Counted from the first letter of the stretch, positions 1 to 29,724 are shown. The stretch: 64,000 nucleotides of DNA from Pseudomonas protegens (GCF_013407925.2 NZ_CP060201.1:6681001-6745000), one strand, 5' to 3'. Notes: a model not told the origin generated them from the letters alone. A program made the numbers and translations.

Positions 1-3000
1 CGGGCATCGCCTTGCACATCTTGCAGGCCGAAGGGCAAGGTCGGGGTGTCGATATCCCCGAGCAACTCGCAAAAGAACGCCTCATGCTCCTGCTCGCTGA
101 CACCCAGGCGCGCCTGGGCCACGTAATTGCGATAAGGCACCGCTTCGGGCAGTTGCGCATCCGGGTTGCTCAGGTAGGCCTGCATTTCCTGGCTGACCAC
201 CTCCAGCGCGGTATGGTCCAGGGCGATGTGGTGGAACAGCAGAATCGCCGCCACGCGCTGCCGGGCCGGGTCCTGGGCATACACCAGTTGCATGAGCGGC
301 GCGCGGGCCAGGTCGAGACGGTGTTGGCGGGCACCAAAGCGTTGCTCAAGCTGGGCCATCACATCACCGCCGGTTTCTTCCAGCAGCACCTGTTGCACAG
401 CCAACTCAGCCTTGCGCCACACCACCTGTACCGGGGCCGGCAGGCCTTCGAGCACAATCGCGGTGCGCAGGATGTCGTGTCGGTCGATCACGCGCTGCAG
501 CGCCTGGGTAAACGCCTGCAAACGCTGCTCGTCGGCAAAGCTGAAGCGCGCCTGCAGCAGGTACGGATCCCCCCGCTCGGCGCTGAGGTGATGGTACAGA
601 ATGCCTTCCTGCAGCGGCGCCAGCGGGTAGATGTCCTGCACGTTGGCCACGCCGCCCGGCACGCTGTCGACAATCCGGTCCAGGCTGGCCTGGTCGAGGT
701 TGACCAGTGTCAGCAGGTCCGGGGTGATGCGTGTGCACCCGGGCTGAATGCGGTTGGGCTCGACCGTCACTTCACGGCTGTGGCCCACAGCCGCGGCCAA
801 CGCCGCCAGGGTCGGCTGGCTGAACAGCACGCGCACGTCGGCCTGCAAGCCCGCCTGGCGCATGCGGCTGATCAGGCCCACCGCGAGCAGCGAATGCCCG
901 CCCAGCTCGAAGAAATGGTCATGCCGGCCCACGCGCTCGACCTTGAGCACTTCGGCCCAGATCTGCGCGAGCGCGATTTCCACCTCACCCACCGGGGCCA
1001 CGTAGTCACGGCTCGGTTGCGCGCTTTGATCCGGTTCCGGCAGGGCCTTGCGGTCCAGCTTGCCGTTGGCCGTCAGCGGCAGGTTGTCCAGGTGCATGTA
1101 GGCCGCCGGGACCATCGCGTCCGGCAATTGGGCTTGCAGGTAGCGGCGCAGGTGCTCGATATCCAGCGCTTCACCCGCGGTGAAGTAGGCGATCAGGCGT
1201 CCGTCGCGGGCAATGACCACGGCCTCGCGCACAGCGGGATGGCCGCCCAGGCAGGTTTCGATTTCGCCCAGCTCGATGCGCACACCGCGGATTTTCACCT
1301 GGTCGTCGTTGCGCCCCAGGTAATCGAGCGTGCCGTCAGCCAGCCAGCGCACCAGGTCGCCGGTGCGGTACATGCGCGCTTGCGGGTCGCTGCTAAAGGG
1401 GTCCTGGATAAAACGCTCGGCGGTCATCTGTGGTCGGTTGAGGTAACCCCGCGCCACCCCGGCGCCGCCCACATAGAGTTCACCGGCGACGCCCAGCGGC
1501 ACCGGTTTGAGTTGTGCGTCGAGCACGTACACCTGGGCATTGGCCACCGGTTTGCCGATGTGCAGGGTCTGCCCGGCTTCGATCACGCCGGAGGTCGCGA
1601 CAACCGTCGCTTCGGTCGGGCCGTAGTTGTTGACCAGGGTGAAGCGCTGCGCCTGGGTGAACTGGCGCAGACGGTCGCCGCCGATCAGCAGGGTCTTGAG
1701 GGTCGGGTGTTGCAGGTTCTGGCTGAAGGCGTATTCAGCCACCGGCGTCGGCAGGAAACTGACATCCAGCGGCTGGGCCAGCCACCAGGTCAGCAGCGCA
1801 TCAATGTCTTCGTTGCCCTGCGCCGCGGGTGGCAGATGCAAGGTGGCGCCCACGCACAGCGCCGGCCAGACTTCCCAGGCCATCGCGTCAAAACCAAATC
1901 CGGCGACGCTGGAGGTGTGGCTGCCGGCGCTGAGGCTGAAGGCTTCGCAATGCCAGTTCACCAGGTTGTCGAGGGTCTGGTGCTCAACCATCACGCCCTT
2001 GGGCAAACCCGTGGACCCGGAGGTGTAGATCACATACGCCAGGTGTGCCGGGGTCAGGCCGGCAATCTGTGGGTTGGCGCGCGCGGGGCCGGCCAGCAAC
2101 AGCGAGTCAAGTTCGAGTACCGGTACGCTCATCGCCGGCAAGCGCTCGCTCAGCCCCGGTTGCACCAGCACCACCAGCGGAGCGCTGTCTTCGAGCAAAT
2201 AGCCGATGCGGTCCAGTGGGTGGGCCGGGTCGACGGGTACGTAGGCCGCGCCGGCCTTGAGGATGGCGACCAGGCCCACCAGGGTTTCCAGGCTGCGACG
2301 TGCACAGATCGCCACGCGATCATCCGGCTGCACGCCCAGTTCGATCAGACGATAAGCCAGGTGGTTGGCTTGCCGATTCAGCTCGGCATAGGTCAGCGTC
2401 TGGCCGTCGTACACCGCCGCGAGCGCCTCGGGGCTGCGCTCTGCCTGCTGTTCAATACGCTGGTGGATGGTCAACCCGCGTGGGTAGTCGGCGTGGGTCT
2501 GGTTGAAACCTGCCAGCACCTGCTGGCGCTCGGCATCCGGCAACACCGGCAGCTGGTTGACGGCAGCCTGCGGGTTTTGCTCCAGCGCCTGAAGCAGGTG
2601 TTCCAGGGCGCTATGCATGTAGCCGCAGAAGCGTTGCGCGCCCAGCACCGGCAAGGCCTGAACGGTGAAGGAAAAACCGTCGCTGAACTCATCGACGCTC
2701 AGGGTCAGCGGGTAGTTGGTGCGTTCCTCGGTGTGGAAGAATTCGATGCCGCGCCAGGCCTTTTCGGCCTCGTCGCCGGCCTGGGCCGCCGCACTGTGGC
2801 GATAGTTGAGCAAGGCACTGAACAAGGGTTGCGGTGCGGCGACGCCACTGCAGCGTTGCGCCAGCACCAAGGGTGCATGCTCATGACCGAGCAATGCGCT
2901 CAGCCGTGCATGGGTGGCCTTGAGCGCCGCCTGGGCGCCGTGATCAGCGATATCCACCCGCAGCGGCAAGGTATTGATGAGCATACCCAGCGCGTGCTCG

Positions 3001-4156
3001 GCGCCCTCGCCGGCCTCCATGCGCCCCAGGAACACCGTGCCGAACACCACGCGCTGTTGGCCGGTGACGGCCGCCAGCACTTGCGCCCAGGCCAGGTGGC
3101 ACAGGCTCGCGGTACTCACGCCCTGCTGACGGGCCTGGGCGCGCAGGCGCTGGCCCAACGTCGGCGCGACGGCCAACACGGCTTCCTCCAGGGCATTGCC
3201 ATCGCCCTGCACATCCGCCAGGCCGAACGGCAGGGTCGGCTCGTCCACCTCGCCGAGCATGTCGCGAAAGAACGCTTCGTGCTGTTGCTCAGTCACGCCC
3301 AGGCGCGCCTGCGCCACGTAATTGCGGTAAGGCACCGGTTTGCCCAGTTGCGCGGCGTGACCCAGCAGGTATTGCTGGATTTCATGCTGCACCACGGCCA
3401 GCGCGGCATGGTCGGAGATGATGTGATGCAACATCAGCAACGCCAGCCAGCGCCCATTCTGCGGATCGTGGGCATAGGCGATGCGGATCAGCGGCGCCTG
3501 GCTGATGTCGAGGCGAAAGTGCCGGGTGTCGAAACGCTGCTCCAGTTGCTGGCGGATATCACCCTCAGCCGGGTCCAGCACGAGTTCCTCAACCTGCAAG
3601 CGGGCCTGGCGCAGCACGACTTGGTGGGGCTCGTCGAGCCCGTCCCAGATGACCGCGGTCCGAAAGCTGTCATGCCGGTCGATCACGCATTGCAGGGCCT
3701 GGCTGAAATCGTCCAGGCACTGGCGGTTGTCCATGCCGATGGTGCATTGCAGCACATAGGGATCGCCCTGCTGCGCCGACAGGTGGTGGAACAGAATCCC
3801 CGATTGCAGCGGCGCCAGCGGGTAGATGTCCTGGATGTTGGCGGCCCCGCCGGGAATCTGCCCGACGATAAGGTCGATGGCCGCCTGGTCGAGTGTGGTC
3901 AGCGTCAGCATGTCCGGCGTGATCCGCGTGCAGCCGGCGACGATGCGGTTGGCCGGAATGTCCACCTGCCCGGCGCGCTGTGCCCTGTACTGCCCGGCAT
4001 TGATCAAGGCGATCAGCTCAGCCTTATGCTCGCGCAGTGCGGCGAGCACGCTCGGTTCCTTCAACGCCTGCTTGTTGCCTTGTACGACGAGTTGGTCACC
4101 CTTGACGGAGAGCTGGACATCTTTTTCTTTTAATGTCGCCAACAGTTCGAGAACAC

Positions 4157-4160
<4 letters not shown>
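1..4160 (-). CDS. Second lipopeptide NRPS (partial; TubC dock-C-A-T-C...), predicted Leu7 module
   Basis: This is the next synthetase in the lipopeptide assembly line. It runs off the left edge after about 1386 codons. It starts at a GTG whose first bases overlap the stop of the upstream NRPS (GTGA), so the two are translationally coupled. Residues 1-50 or so form a TubC-type N-terminal docking domain: two short strands (around VQLSVKGDQLVV) and a helix with the EHKAELIALI signature. A dual condensation/epimerisation domain follows, with the extended first motif HHLSAQQGD. The adenylation domain has pocket residues D-A-W-F-L-G-N-V-V, the Pseudomonas Leu code. The carrier serine (LGGHS) is near residue 1090, and a second C/E domain begins before the edge. 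Leu at position 7 fits tolaasin. The remaining modules and thioesterase must lie to the left of the window. Confidence 0.93.
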
Positions 4161-23418
<19,258 letters not shown>

Positions 23419-23422
<4 letters not shown>

Positions 23423-23514
23423 ACGATCTCCTGCGCAACAGCGGCAAAAACGACGTTGGAAAGGAGTTTTTTCGCGACAAGGTCGCCCATGGCCACTGCA
23501 GAAAAACGGTTCAT
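23419..23514 (-). CDS. 31-aa leader ORF translationally coupled to the NRPS
   Basis: A short ORF (starts MNRFSAVAMGD, ends VAQEIV) begins at an ATG preceded by AGAAGG at good spacing. Its TGA overlaps the ATG of the NRPS (ATGA), and the NRPS ribosome binding site lies inside its last codons. I recognise no family. It is hydrophobic in its second half but too short to call a membrane segment. Its position suggests coupling or a leader role in NRPS expression rather than a free-standing function. It could be a chance ORF, although the RBS plus the exact ATGA overlap argue against that. Confidence 0.5.
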
Positions 23515-23808
23515 AAAAGCCTTCTCAGAATTTTGTCAGTGCCACCTGGGTCACAGCGCAGCAGCGAGGGAAGTTGAGGCGAAAAAATACTGTTGAAAAT
23601 GACAACTCAAAACATCATCAGGGGGACTGAGCAGCAACGCCTTACGCGGCCGAAACAACCACCCACAGCACGACCTAATGAGCGCATTGGCAAATTTAAG
23701 CATTCGCGTTTTTGGCTGTATGTCACCCGAAACCCGGACAATTGTCGGGCATCGAAATATTTTGCAAGATCGCCGCTATTTAATTGATAAATATGGCTTT
23801 TTTGATGC
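23515..23808 (-). promoter_or_regulatory. AT-rich upstream region of the NRPS, likely promoter
   Basis: About 290 bases between the terminator of the ABC transporter gene and the leader ORF. It is clearly richer in A and T than the flanking genes, with several T tracts. Because a terminator precedes it, the NRPS must have its own promoter here. I could not single out a convincing -35/-10 pair or a regulator site by eye. Confidence 0.4.
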
Positions 23809-23854
23809 AAAAAAAGCACGAGACCGATCGCCTTGAAGGCTACCGGTGTCGTGC
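23809..23854 (-). terminator. Rho-independent terminator downstream of the ABC exporter
   Basis: Read on the minus strand, a GCACGA/TCGTGC stem with one mismatch encloses a smaller GCCTT/AAGGC hairpin and is followed by seven T residues. It lies 29 bases past the stop of the exporter gene and separates it from the NRPS. Confidence 0.75.
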
Positions 23855-23882
23855 AAAAAGACGGCTTGCGCCAACGCTTGAA

Positions 23883-25580
23883 TCAGGCGCGGCGATCCTG
23901 GGCGACGAGGCTTACATCGGAGACGATATGGCCATCCAGCAGCTTGATCACACGATCGGCCAACTGGAAGTATTGATCATCATGGGTGATGATCAGAATG
24001 GTCTTGCCGCGGCGTTTGAGTTCCGGCAGCAACTCTTCATAGAAGAAGCGTTTGAAGGGTGGATCCTGGTCTGCCGCCCACTCGTCAAGCACATACACCG
24101 GGCGGTCTTCCATGTAGGCACACACCAGGGCCAGGCGTTTTTGTTGGCCGTAGGACAGCTCTTTGGTCGTGGAATAACCCAACCCTTCGATCTTGATCTT
24201 GTCGGCCAAGCCCAGGGCGCCGAGGTACTTTTGCGCCAGGTCCGGGTTGACCTCTTCGCCTTCCGGACCAATCAACCGGTTGAACAGATGAAAGTCGCTG
24301 AACACTGCGGAAAACAGATCGCGGTAATCGCTGCGGTTGTCATCAGTGACGGCAACGCCATCCAGCAGAATCTGCCCGGACTGAGGCACGTACAACCCGC
24401 ACAATGCCTTGACCAGGGTACTTTTGCCGCAGCCATTGCCACCAATGATGTAGATCAGCTCACCGCTGTTGATGGTCAGGTCAACCGGCCCGAGGGCAAA
24501 ACCGCTCTCGGCGTCGGCACCGCGGTAGTTCATCACCACGCCTTTGAGGGTGATTTCCTGCCAGTGCTTTTTGTGCTCAAGGCGCAGGACATTGCTGGTT
24601 TCCGGCTCGCCTTGCTCGGCATGGTGCTCATTGATCAGGAAGCCGAAATCGGCCAGGCGGGTGATCGCAATCCGGCCCTGCGCTACCACCGGCATGGTGC
24701 TGATCAACAGGCCCAGCGGCCCGAGGATGTACATCACGGTCAGGACGCTGGCGGTCAGCACCTGGCTGTCGGTGACGGTCAGCAGCGGCAAGGCAAACAC
24801 CAGGCTGCCAATCAACAAGGACTGAGTGACCAGCCCCATGTTTTCCGCGCCGAGGTACCACAGGTGCTCGATGAAGTTGAAACGCGCTACCCGCGTCGAC
24901 GATTCCTTGATCGCCGAACGGCCAAACCAGCGCCGACGGATGCCGTTGAGCTTGAGCTCCTTGAGGCCAAAGACCAGACCGTGGGTATGCTCGTTGAAGG
25001 CGGTGAACTCATCACGCACACGACCAGTGAACTTCACCCCGCCAAGGAACAGAAACACATACAACATGGCGCCCAGCACCAATAGCGACAGCGTCAACGC
25101 AAACACCGTCCATGACAGGTAGGCCAGGTAGGCCAGGCCGAACATGAATACCGTGGCTTCCACCAACATCACCGGCATCACCAACAAGGTGGCGTTGAGT
25201 TGCGGAATGTCAGTGGTCAACAGTGTCAGCACATTGGGTGGGCCGCGCCGATCGACTTCTTCAAGGGGCGACGAGAGGATTTTCTGGCACAGCGCGATGC
25301 GCAGGCGCGTCATCAGCTTCATGTTGGCGTAAGCGGGAAACAAGGTCGCGCCGTTACGAAACGCCAGCGCCACCACGCTCAAGCCAATAAACCAATACAG
25401 CAGGTGCAAGCGCGATCCCTGCTCGTAAATAGCCTGGTTGACCACGTTGACCACCGCGATCGCCGCCACACCACTGACGATGCCGGTGACCAGGGAAAAG
25501 AACGCCAGCCAGGGATGATTTTGCCAAAGCAGGCGCAAGACCGAGCCCGGCTTGGGCGGCTTCTCATGCTTTTTGTTCAT
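23883..25580 (-). CDS. SyrD/PvdE-type cyclic peptide ABC exporter
   Basis: A half-size ABC exporter of 565 aa: an N-terminal six-helix membrane domain (roughly residues 20-310) fused to a C-terminal ATPase. The ATPase shows Walker A GGNGCGKST, signature LSYGQQKRLAL and Walker B VYVLDEWAADQDP. The family (SyrD, PvdE) moves NRPS products across the inner membrane, and placement directly upstream of the synthetase supports export of the lipopeptide or its precursor. I chose the ATG at 25580, which has GAGGAG nine bases upstream, over an in-frame GTG seven codons earlier that has no such site. A strong terminator follows the gene. Confidence 0.9.
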   Translation of the reverse strand: MNKKHEKPPKPGSVLRLLWQNHPWLAFFSLVTGIVSGVAAIAVVNVVNQAIYEQGSRLHLLYWFIGLSVVALAFRNGATLFPAYANMKLMTRLRIALCQKILSSPLEEVDRRGPPNVLTLLTTDIPQLNATLLVMPVMLVEATVFMFGLAYLAYLSWTVFALTLSLLVLGAMLYVFLFLGGVKFTGRVRDEFTAFNEHTHGLVFGLKELKLNGIRRRWFGRSAIKESSTRVARFNFIEHLWYLGAENMGLVTQSLLIGSLVFALPLLTVTDSQVLTASVLTVMYILGPLGLLISTMPVVAQGRIAITRLADFGFLINEHHAEQGEPETSNVLRLEHKKHWQEITLKGVVMNYRGADAESGFALGPVDLTINSGELIYIIGGNGCGKSTLVKALCGLYVPQSGQILLDGVAVTDDNRSDYRDLFSAVFSDFHLFNRLIGPEGEEVNPDLAQKYLGALGLADKIKIEGLGYSTTKELSYGQQKRLALVCAYMEDRPVYVLDEWAADQDPPFKRFFYEELLPELKRRGKTILIITHDDQYFQLADRVIKLLDGHIVSDVSLVAQDRRA

Positions 25581-25903
25581 GGACCAACTCCTCAAATACA
25601 CGCAAGACCGCGCATGGCCCGCCAGACAAGGCCGCTGCTACCGGCCCTGTTGCCGGCGCCGCCAAGTGTACGGATTGGCACAAATTCGGCTGTCCCCGAA
25701 AGCCTGTACAAAACGCGGACCGAGACAAATACACACCACCGGGGCGGATGGCCCCTGCGAATGTCCCCTCTTTCCATTGCAGACCGGCGCAGCATGAATG
25801 GGCCTAATACGGTCCCGAGCCGGACCCCTCAGGAGTAAAAGGTGGCTGCTCTGATCGCTCACCCACCTCTTAAAAGAACAGCGCCATCAAGGATGATTGG
25901 ACT
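25581..25903. promoter_or_regulatory. Divergent intergenic region between exporter and LuxR regulator
   Basis: 323 bases that must hold the promoters of both the minus-strand exporter and the plus-strand LuxR gene. The region has no ORF with a credible start. No clear sigma-54 or lux-box sequence was found. Confidence 0.4.
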
Positions 25904-26719
25904 ATGGAAATGACGAGCAGCATGCAAATTGCGGACAGCCCGCACTTCTATTTCGTACTCGGCGAATTGGTTTCCAGTACCGACCAGGATCACTTCGCAC
26001 TCAATATGCTCAAGCTGATCGCCAAGCTCCTGCCGGTCACGGCGTTGACACTCAGCGAGTGGACCCTGGACAAGTCAAACAATAGCCTGATCGATATCAA
26101 GCCTCTGGGCACGGCCGGCAACCCCGCCGACATCCCCGTCCAACAAGCGAACAGCGCCACTGCCAACCCTCCCCTGCTCAAGGAAGTGCAGGAGATGGAG
26201 GGCTCGTTGCTGATCCGCCTGAATACGCGAACCAAAGGGGCAGCGGGCAAGGCGTCACGCGTTGCGGCGCACGAGTGCACCCTGGTATCGCGCGATGGCA
26301 GCCGGCGCTGCGTGGTGACGCTGTATCGGTCCCATACGCAGAAGGATTTTTCCTTGAGTGAATTGTCGCTGCTGAAAAACCTCTCCGAAGCCTTGCTGCC
26401 ATTGATTGAAAGCTATGCCCAGTTCAGCCGCCAAAGTGCGTTGCGCAAAATGGGCAGCTGGATGGCGCCCCCGCTCAGCGACACCGAACCGTCGCACATT
26501 CATCGTGAGTTTCAAAAACGTCTGTCGCTGTGCGATGTCACGCTCTCAACCCGCGAACAGGAAGTTTGCCTTGGCTTGCTCAACGGCGGAACCGTGCCGG
26601 AAATAGCCGAGAAATTACGTCTCAAGAACAGCTCTATCGAAACCTATCTCAAGCGTGCGACAGCAAAGCTTGGGGTCAGCGGCCGACACGGATTGACCAA
26701 GTGGACGGTCGGCACCTAA
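25904..26719 (+). CDS. LuxR-family transcriptional regulator without an acyl-homoserine-lactone domain
   Basis: A 271-aa regulator with a C-terminal LuxR helix-turn-helix (about residues 210-265, LSTREQEVCLGLL...IAEKLRLKNSSIETYLKRATAKLGV). The N-terminal 200 residues do not resemble an autoinducer domain and show no receiver aspartate pattern that I recognise. Lipopeptide clusters in Pseudomonas are routinely flanked by LuxR regulators of this kind that activate the synthetase genes, so that role is inferred here. AAGGA lies ten bases before the chosen ATG, but codons 3 and 7 are also ATG. A terminator follows before the outer-membrane protein gene. Confidence 0.85.
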   Translation: MEMTSSMQIADSPHFYFVLGELVSSTDQDHFALNMLKLIAKLLPVTALTLSEWTLDKSNNSLIDIKPLGTAGNPADIPVQQANSATANPPLLKEVQEMEGSLLIRLNTRTKGAAGKASRVAAHECTLVSRDGSRRCVVTLYRSHTQKDFSLSELSLLKNLSEALLPLIESYAQFSRQSALRKMGSWMAPPLSDTEPSHIHREFQKRLSLCDVTLSTREQEVCLGLLNGGTVPEIAEKLRLKNSSIETYLKRATAKLGVSGRHGLTKWTVGT

Positions 26720-26730
26720 CGACATTCAAG

Positions 26731-26761
26731 AAACGGGTTACTGCGCTGCAACCCGTTTTTC
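26731..26761 (+). terminator. Rho-independent terminator between luxR and nodT-like gene
   Basis: A perfect 8-bp stem (AACGGGTT / AACCCGTT) with a 10-base loop running into a T tract, 12 bases past the luxR stop and 20 bases before the next start. It should limit read-through from the regulator into the outer-membrane lipoprotein gene. Confidence 0.8.
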
Positions 26762-26781
26762 CCTTTGCATGAGGCTGGCCA

Positions 26782-28221
26782 ATGAACAAGTTTGCTTTCT
26801 CTGCGGTGGCGGTTGCAGTGGCACTGAGCGGGTGCTCACTGATCCCTGACTACCGGCAACCGGCAGCTCCGGTGACCACGCAATACCCGCAAGGCCCAGC
26901 CTATGCTGGCGCTGCAGGTAGCGTCAGCGAAGACGTTGCCCGCCAGGGCTGGCGCACGTTGTTCCATGACCCCGCCTTGCGGCAGTTGATCCAGACCGCT
27001 CTCACCGAGAACCGCGACCTGCGTGTGGCGGCGCTGAATGTCGAGGCGTACCGCGCGCAGTACCAGATCCAGCGCGCCGACCTGTTCCCGGCGGTCTCGG
27101 CGACGGCAGGCGGCACCCGCCAGCGGGTGCCGGCGAGCATTACCAAGACCGGTAAGGCGGCGATCACTTCGACGTACTCCGCGAACCTGGGCATCAGTGC
27201 CTATGAGCTGGATTTCTTTGGCCGCATCCGCAGCCTCAGCGAGCAGGCGATGCAAGCGTACCTGGCCACCGAGCAAGCGCAGCGCAGTGCCGAACTGAGC
27301 CTGGTCGCCAGCGTGGCCAATGCGTACCTGACCTGGCGTGCCGACCAGGAATTACTCGCGCTGACACGCCAGACCCTCGCCTCTTATGAGGAAAGCCTGC
27401 GTCTGACGACCCGCAGCCTGCAGGTGGGTACCGCGTCATCGCTGGATGCCGCCCAGGCGCAAACCAGTGTCGAAAACGCCCGCGCCAACCTTGCGCGCTA
27501 TGAGCGACTGGTGGCCCAGGACCGCAATAGCCTGACGCTGCTGGTTGGCACCGCACTGCCGGAATCCCTGCCGAGCCTGCCGCTGTCGAGCAACCTGATC
27601 GCCCAGGTGCCCGCCGGCCTGCCGTCGGACCTGCTGCAACGCCGGCCCGACATTCTGCAAGCCGAATACCAGCTCAAATCCGCCAATGCCAACATTGGTG
27701 CGGCCCGCGCAGCGTTCTTTCCCAGTGTCAGCCTGACCGCCAACGCCGGCGCGTCCAGTTCGCAACTGTCGAGCCTGTTCAAGGGCGGCTCCGGCAGCTG
27801 GACATTCCAGCCGCAGATCAACCTGCCGATCTTCAACGCCGGCAGCCTGCGCGCCAGCCTCGACTACGCCAAACTGCAAAAAGACATTGGCGTGGCCCAG
27901 TACGAGAAAGCCATCCAGACCGCCTTCCAGGAAGTGTCCAACGGCCTGGCGGCACGCCAGACTTACAACGACCAACTGAACGCCCAACGCGATCTGGTGC
28001 AGGCCGACCAGACCTATTACAACCTCGCTCAACGCCGCTATCGCCAGGGCGTGGACAGCAACCTGGTGTTCCTCGACGCACAGCGCTCGTTGTTTTCGTC
28101 GCAGCAGGGGTTGATTACCGACCGTTTGGCGCAGCTGATCGCCGAAGTCAACCTGTACACCGCCCTCGGCGGCGCATGGGGGGAACCGACCCGACTGGCC
28201 GCTGCCGAGACGCGGCCATGA
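26782..28221 (+). CDS. NodT/OprM-type outer-membrane efflux lipoprotein
   Basis: 479 aa. The signal peptide ends in an LSGC lipobox (acylated Cys18), followed by two repeats of the outer-membrane factor family. TolC-like helical repeats include the [14 protein letters not shown] and [11 protein letters not shown] signatures. The family forms the outer-membrane channel of tripartite exporters. Such NodT genes sit beside sessilin/tolaasin-type clusters, where they are thought to carry the lipopeptide across the outer membrane. No adaptor or MacB-type pump is in the window, so the channel must pair with proteins encoded elsewhere, perhaps beyond the left edge. GAGG precedes the ATG. Confidence 0.9.
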   Translation: MNKFAFSAVAVAVALSGCSLIPDYRQPAAPVTTQYPQGPAYAGAAGSVSEDVARQGWRTLFHDPALRQLIQTALTENRDLRVAALNVEAYRAQYQIQRADLFPAVSATAGGTRQRVPASITKTGKAAITSTYSANLGISAYELDFFGRIRSLSEQAMQAYLATEQAQRSAELSLVASVANAYLTWRADQELLALTRQTLASYEESLRLTTRSLQVGTASSLDAAQAQTSVENARANLARYERLVAQDRNSLTLLVGTALPESLPSLPLSSNLIAQVPAGLPSDLLQRRPDILQAEYQLKSANANIGAARAAFFPSVSLTANAGASSSQLSSLFKGGSGSWTFQPQINLPIFNAGSLRASLDYAKLQKDIGVAQYEKAIQTAFQEVSNGLAARQTYNDQLNAQRDLVQADQTYYNLAQRRYRQGVDSNLVFLDAQRSLFSSQQGLITDRLAQLIAEVNLYTALGGAWGEPTRLAAAETRP

Positions 28222-28412
28222 GCACCTTCGAGCCCGGGCAATATGTGCGCCTGCGCTCGGGGGGCAAAAGGATGCTGGTCAAATCGTCACAGGGGGCGGC
28301 GCCATTTCCCCACTCCGCACTGGTGCTGTGTGAGCACGAAGAGAAAAAACGCAGGGTGCAGGGGTTTTACATCGCCACCAACCTGAAGCTGGCAAGCGCT
28401 CCTCAAAAGTAA
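28218..28412 (+). CDS. Small YodC-like (DUF2158-type) protein
   Basis: 64 aa, beginning at an ATG that overlaps the stop of the preceding outer-membrane lipoprotein gene (ATGA). The N-terminal half contains [18 protein letters not shown], which resembles the DUF2158/YodC pattern of a short beta-barrel-like fold with a conserved SGG-x-x-M. The rest ([15 protein letters not shown]) also fits that family. Its function is not known. The overlap means it is expressed with the exporter channel. Confidence 0.55.
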   Translation: MSTFEPGQYVRLRSGGKRMLVKSSQGAAPFPHSALVLCEHEEKKRRVQGFYIATNLKLASAPQK

Positions 28413-28427
28413 TGATTGTAAAGGGCT

Positions 28428-28750
28428 ATGGCCGACGGGCAGCAGAAGGCATTAGGTGGCCCGTTATCGACCGAGAGTGAACGATCCAACAGCCAATCTG
28501 TAGTAGCCCTGGTTGATCGAAATCGGCTAGTCACAATCATGGATACCGCTTTTGCTGCATCTGGCTATGTTGGGTCTGATGAGCACAGGTTATCCGAACC
28601 TATTGCAACGTTGAGCGAGATGAAACTGACAGAGCCGATAGCGATGCCCTCCTCGCCTTTAGTGTTGGCGGAACTGGCCGCCAGCACCCGTGCCGCCGCA
28701 GACGCGTTCATCGCCGCCGGTACCGCGGCCAACACCGTGCGCAGCTACCA
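28428..28750 (+). pseudogene. Truncated tyrosine recombinase (integrase) N-terminal fragment
   Basis: An ORF starting at 28428 ends in ELAASTRAAADAFIAAGTAANTVRSYQ. This is typical of the core-binding (SAM-like) N-terminal domain of phage-type site-specific integrases. Homology stops abruptly near 28750. There the sequence becomes the 3' end of the LysR gene on the other strand, and the catalytic domain with its R-H-R-Y residues is absent. It is therefore a remnant of an integrase cut off by a recombination event, and marks the right edge of the lipopeptide locus. Confidence 0.6.
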
Positions 28751-29653
28751 GAATGCTAACAGCAATAGTTGTGAAAAATCACAGCACTCCACTGCCAACT
28801 GCGCCACATTCTGATTCAGGCCAAATTGGCGATCGGTACGATGAAGCGCCGCATAGCGAATTCTCGGCAATCCTGGCTTTGTGACCAATGCGCGCAACGC
28901 TCCGCGCTCGATCAGATGAGAAAGACAGGCTTTGGGCAGATAACTTACGCCCACTCCGGACAATGTCAGACCAACCTGCACCAGCAAGTTGTGACTGGTG
29001 AGGGTCTTGGGCATTTGCACGTCATGAGCTGCCAGCCATCGTTCATAGACCAGGCCTGTGCCTGACTGGGACCCCTGGGTCAGCACTGTGAACCCGGCCA
29101 GGACTTCAAGGCTCACAGGATCCGGATCAGCTATCAGGCTTGGAGCACACATCCAGGCGTTCTCGACGCTTTGAAGTGGCGTACTGACGAACCGGGCATC
29201 GTTGAACACGTCCGGCACGATGACCAGGTCGAGTTGGTCGTTTTCCAGTTTTCGAAACAACTCACTGCTCAGCTCCACCGATGGCTCGATCTGTACTTTT
29301 GGATAAGTCTGGCGCAACGCATCGACGAGCGCGGGTAACCAGGTTAATGCCGTAAGTTCCGTGACACCCAATCGAAAGCGTCTTACCAGTACCTCCCGGG
29401 CGCTGACCCGTTCAAGCAGATAATCGCGGCGCTCGAGCAAATCCTTGGCGTAATCCAGCAGTTCACCGCCCTTTTCGGTCAATCTCGCGTTGCGCTTACT
29501 GCGGTCGAAAATCTCCACATCGAAGGTTTCTTCCAGTTCCTGGATGCGCTTGGAAATAGCCGATTGCGACATGTTCAGCTTGTTCGCTGCCGCTTCGAAG
29601 CTCCCCAGTTCGGCAATCCAGTACAACGCGTCAATCTGCTTGAAGGTGATCAT
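28745..29653 (-). CDS. LysR-family transcriptional regulator
   Basis: 302 aa with the LysR winged helix at the N terminus (residues 1-60, FEAAANKLNMSQSAISKRIQELEE) and a periplasmic-binding-protein-like effector domain after it. It is divergent from the aldolase-aminotransferase-symporter genes and probably regulates them in response to their substrate. The last codons and stop lie inside the sequence junction with the integrase fragment, so the natural C terminus may have been altered slightly by the rearrangement. Confidence 0.88.
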   Translation of the reverse strand: MITFKQIDALYWIAELGSFEAAANKLNMSQSAISKRIQELEETFDVEIFDRSKRNARLTEKGGELLDYAKDLLERRDYLLERVSAREVLVRRFRLGVTELTALTWLPALVDALRQTYPKVQIEPSVELSSELFRKLENDQLDLVIVPDVFNDARFVSTPLQSVENAWMCAPSLIADPDPVSLEVLAGFTVLTQGSQSGTGLVYERWLAAHDVQMPKTLTSHNLLVQVGLTLSGVGVSYLPKACLSHLIERGALRALVTKPGLPRIRYAALHRTDRQFGLNQNVAQLAVECCDFSQLLLLAFW

Positions 29654-29674
29654 CGACTTTTCTACATGAAAAAA

Positions 29675-29724
29675 AGCGATGCTACTCCATAATAAAATAT
29701 CGCTAAAACTGTTTGTTTATCGCT
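29675..29724. promoter_or_regulatory. Candidate LysR operator: three AGCGAT/ATCGCT repeats
   Basis: In the divergent LysR-aldolase intergenic region, AGCGAT occurs at 29675-29680 and its inverse ATCGCT at 29699-29704 and 29719-29724. The last two are exactly 20 bases apart, that is two helical turns. The surrounding DNA is AT-rich. This layout suits a LysR tetramer recognition and activation site pair, by inference only. Confidence 0.45.

Noticed and set aside
12..4133. Very long plus-strand ORF (about 1370 codons) opposite the second NRPS.
   Set aside because: It is an antisense reading frame of GC-rich NRPS DNA. The minus strand encodes textbook docking, C, A and T domains, and the plus-strand translation has no domain sense.
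25670..25700. TTGGCAC followed by a possible -12 element, considered as a sigma-54 promoter.
   Set aside because: The -12 element would need TTGC but reads CGGC, so the match is not credible.
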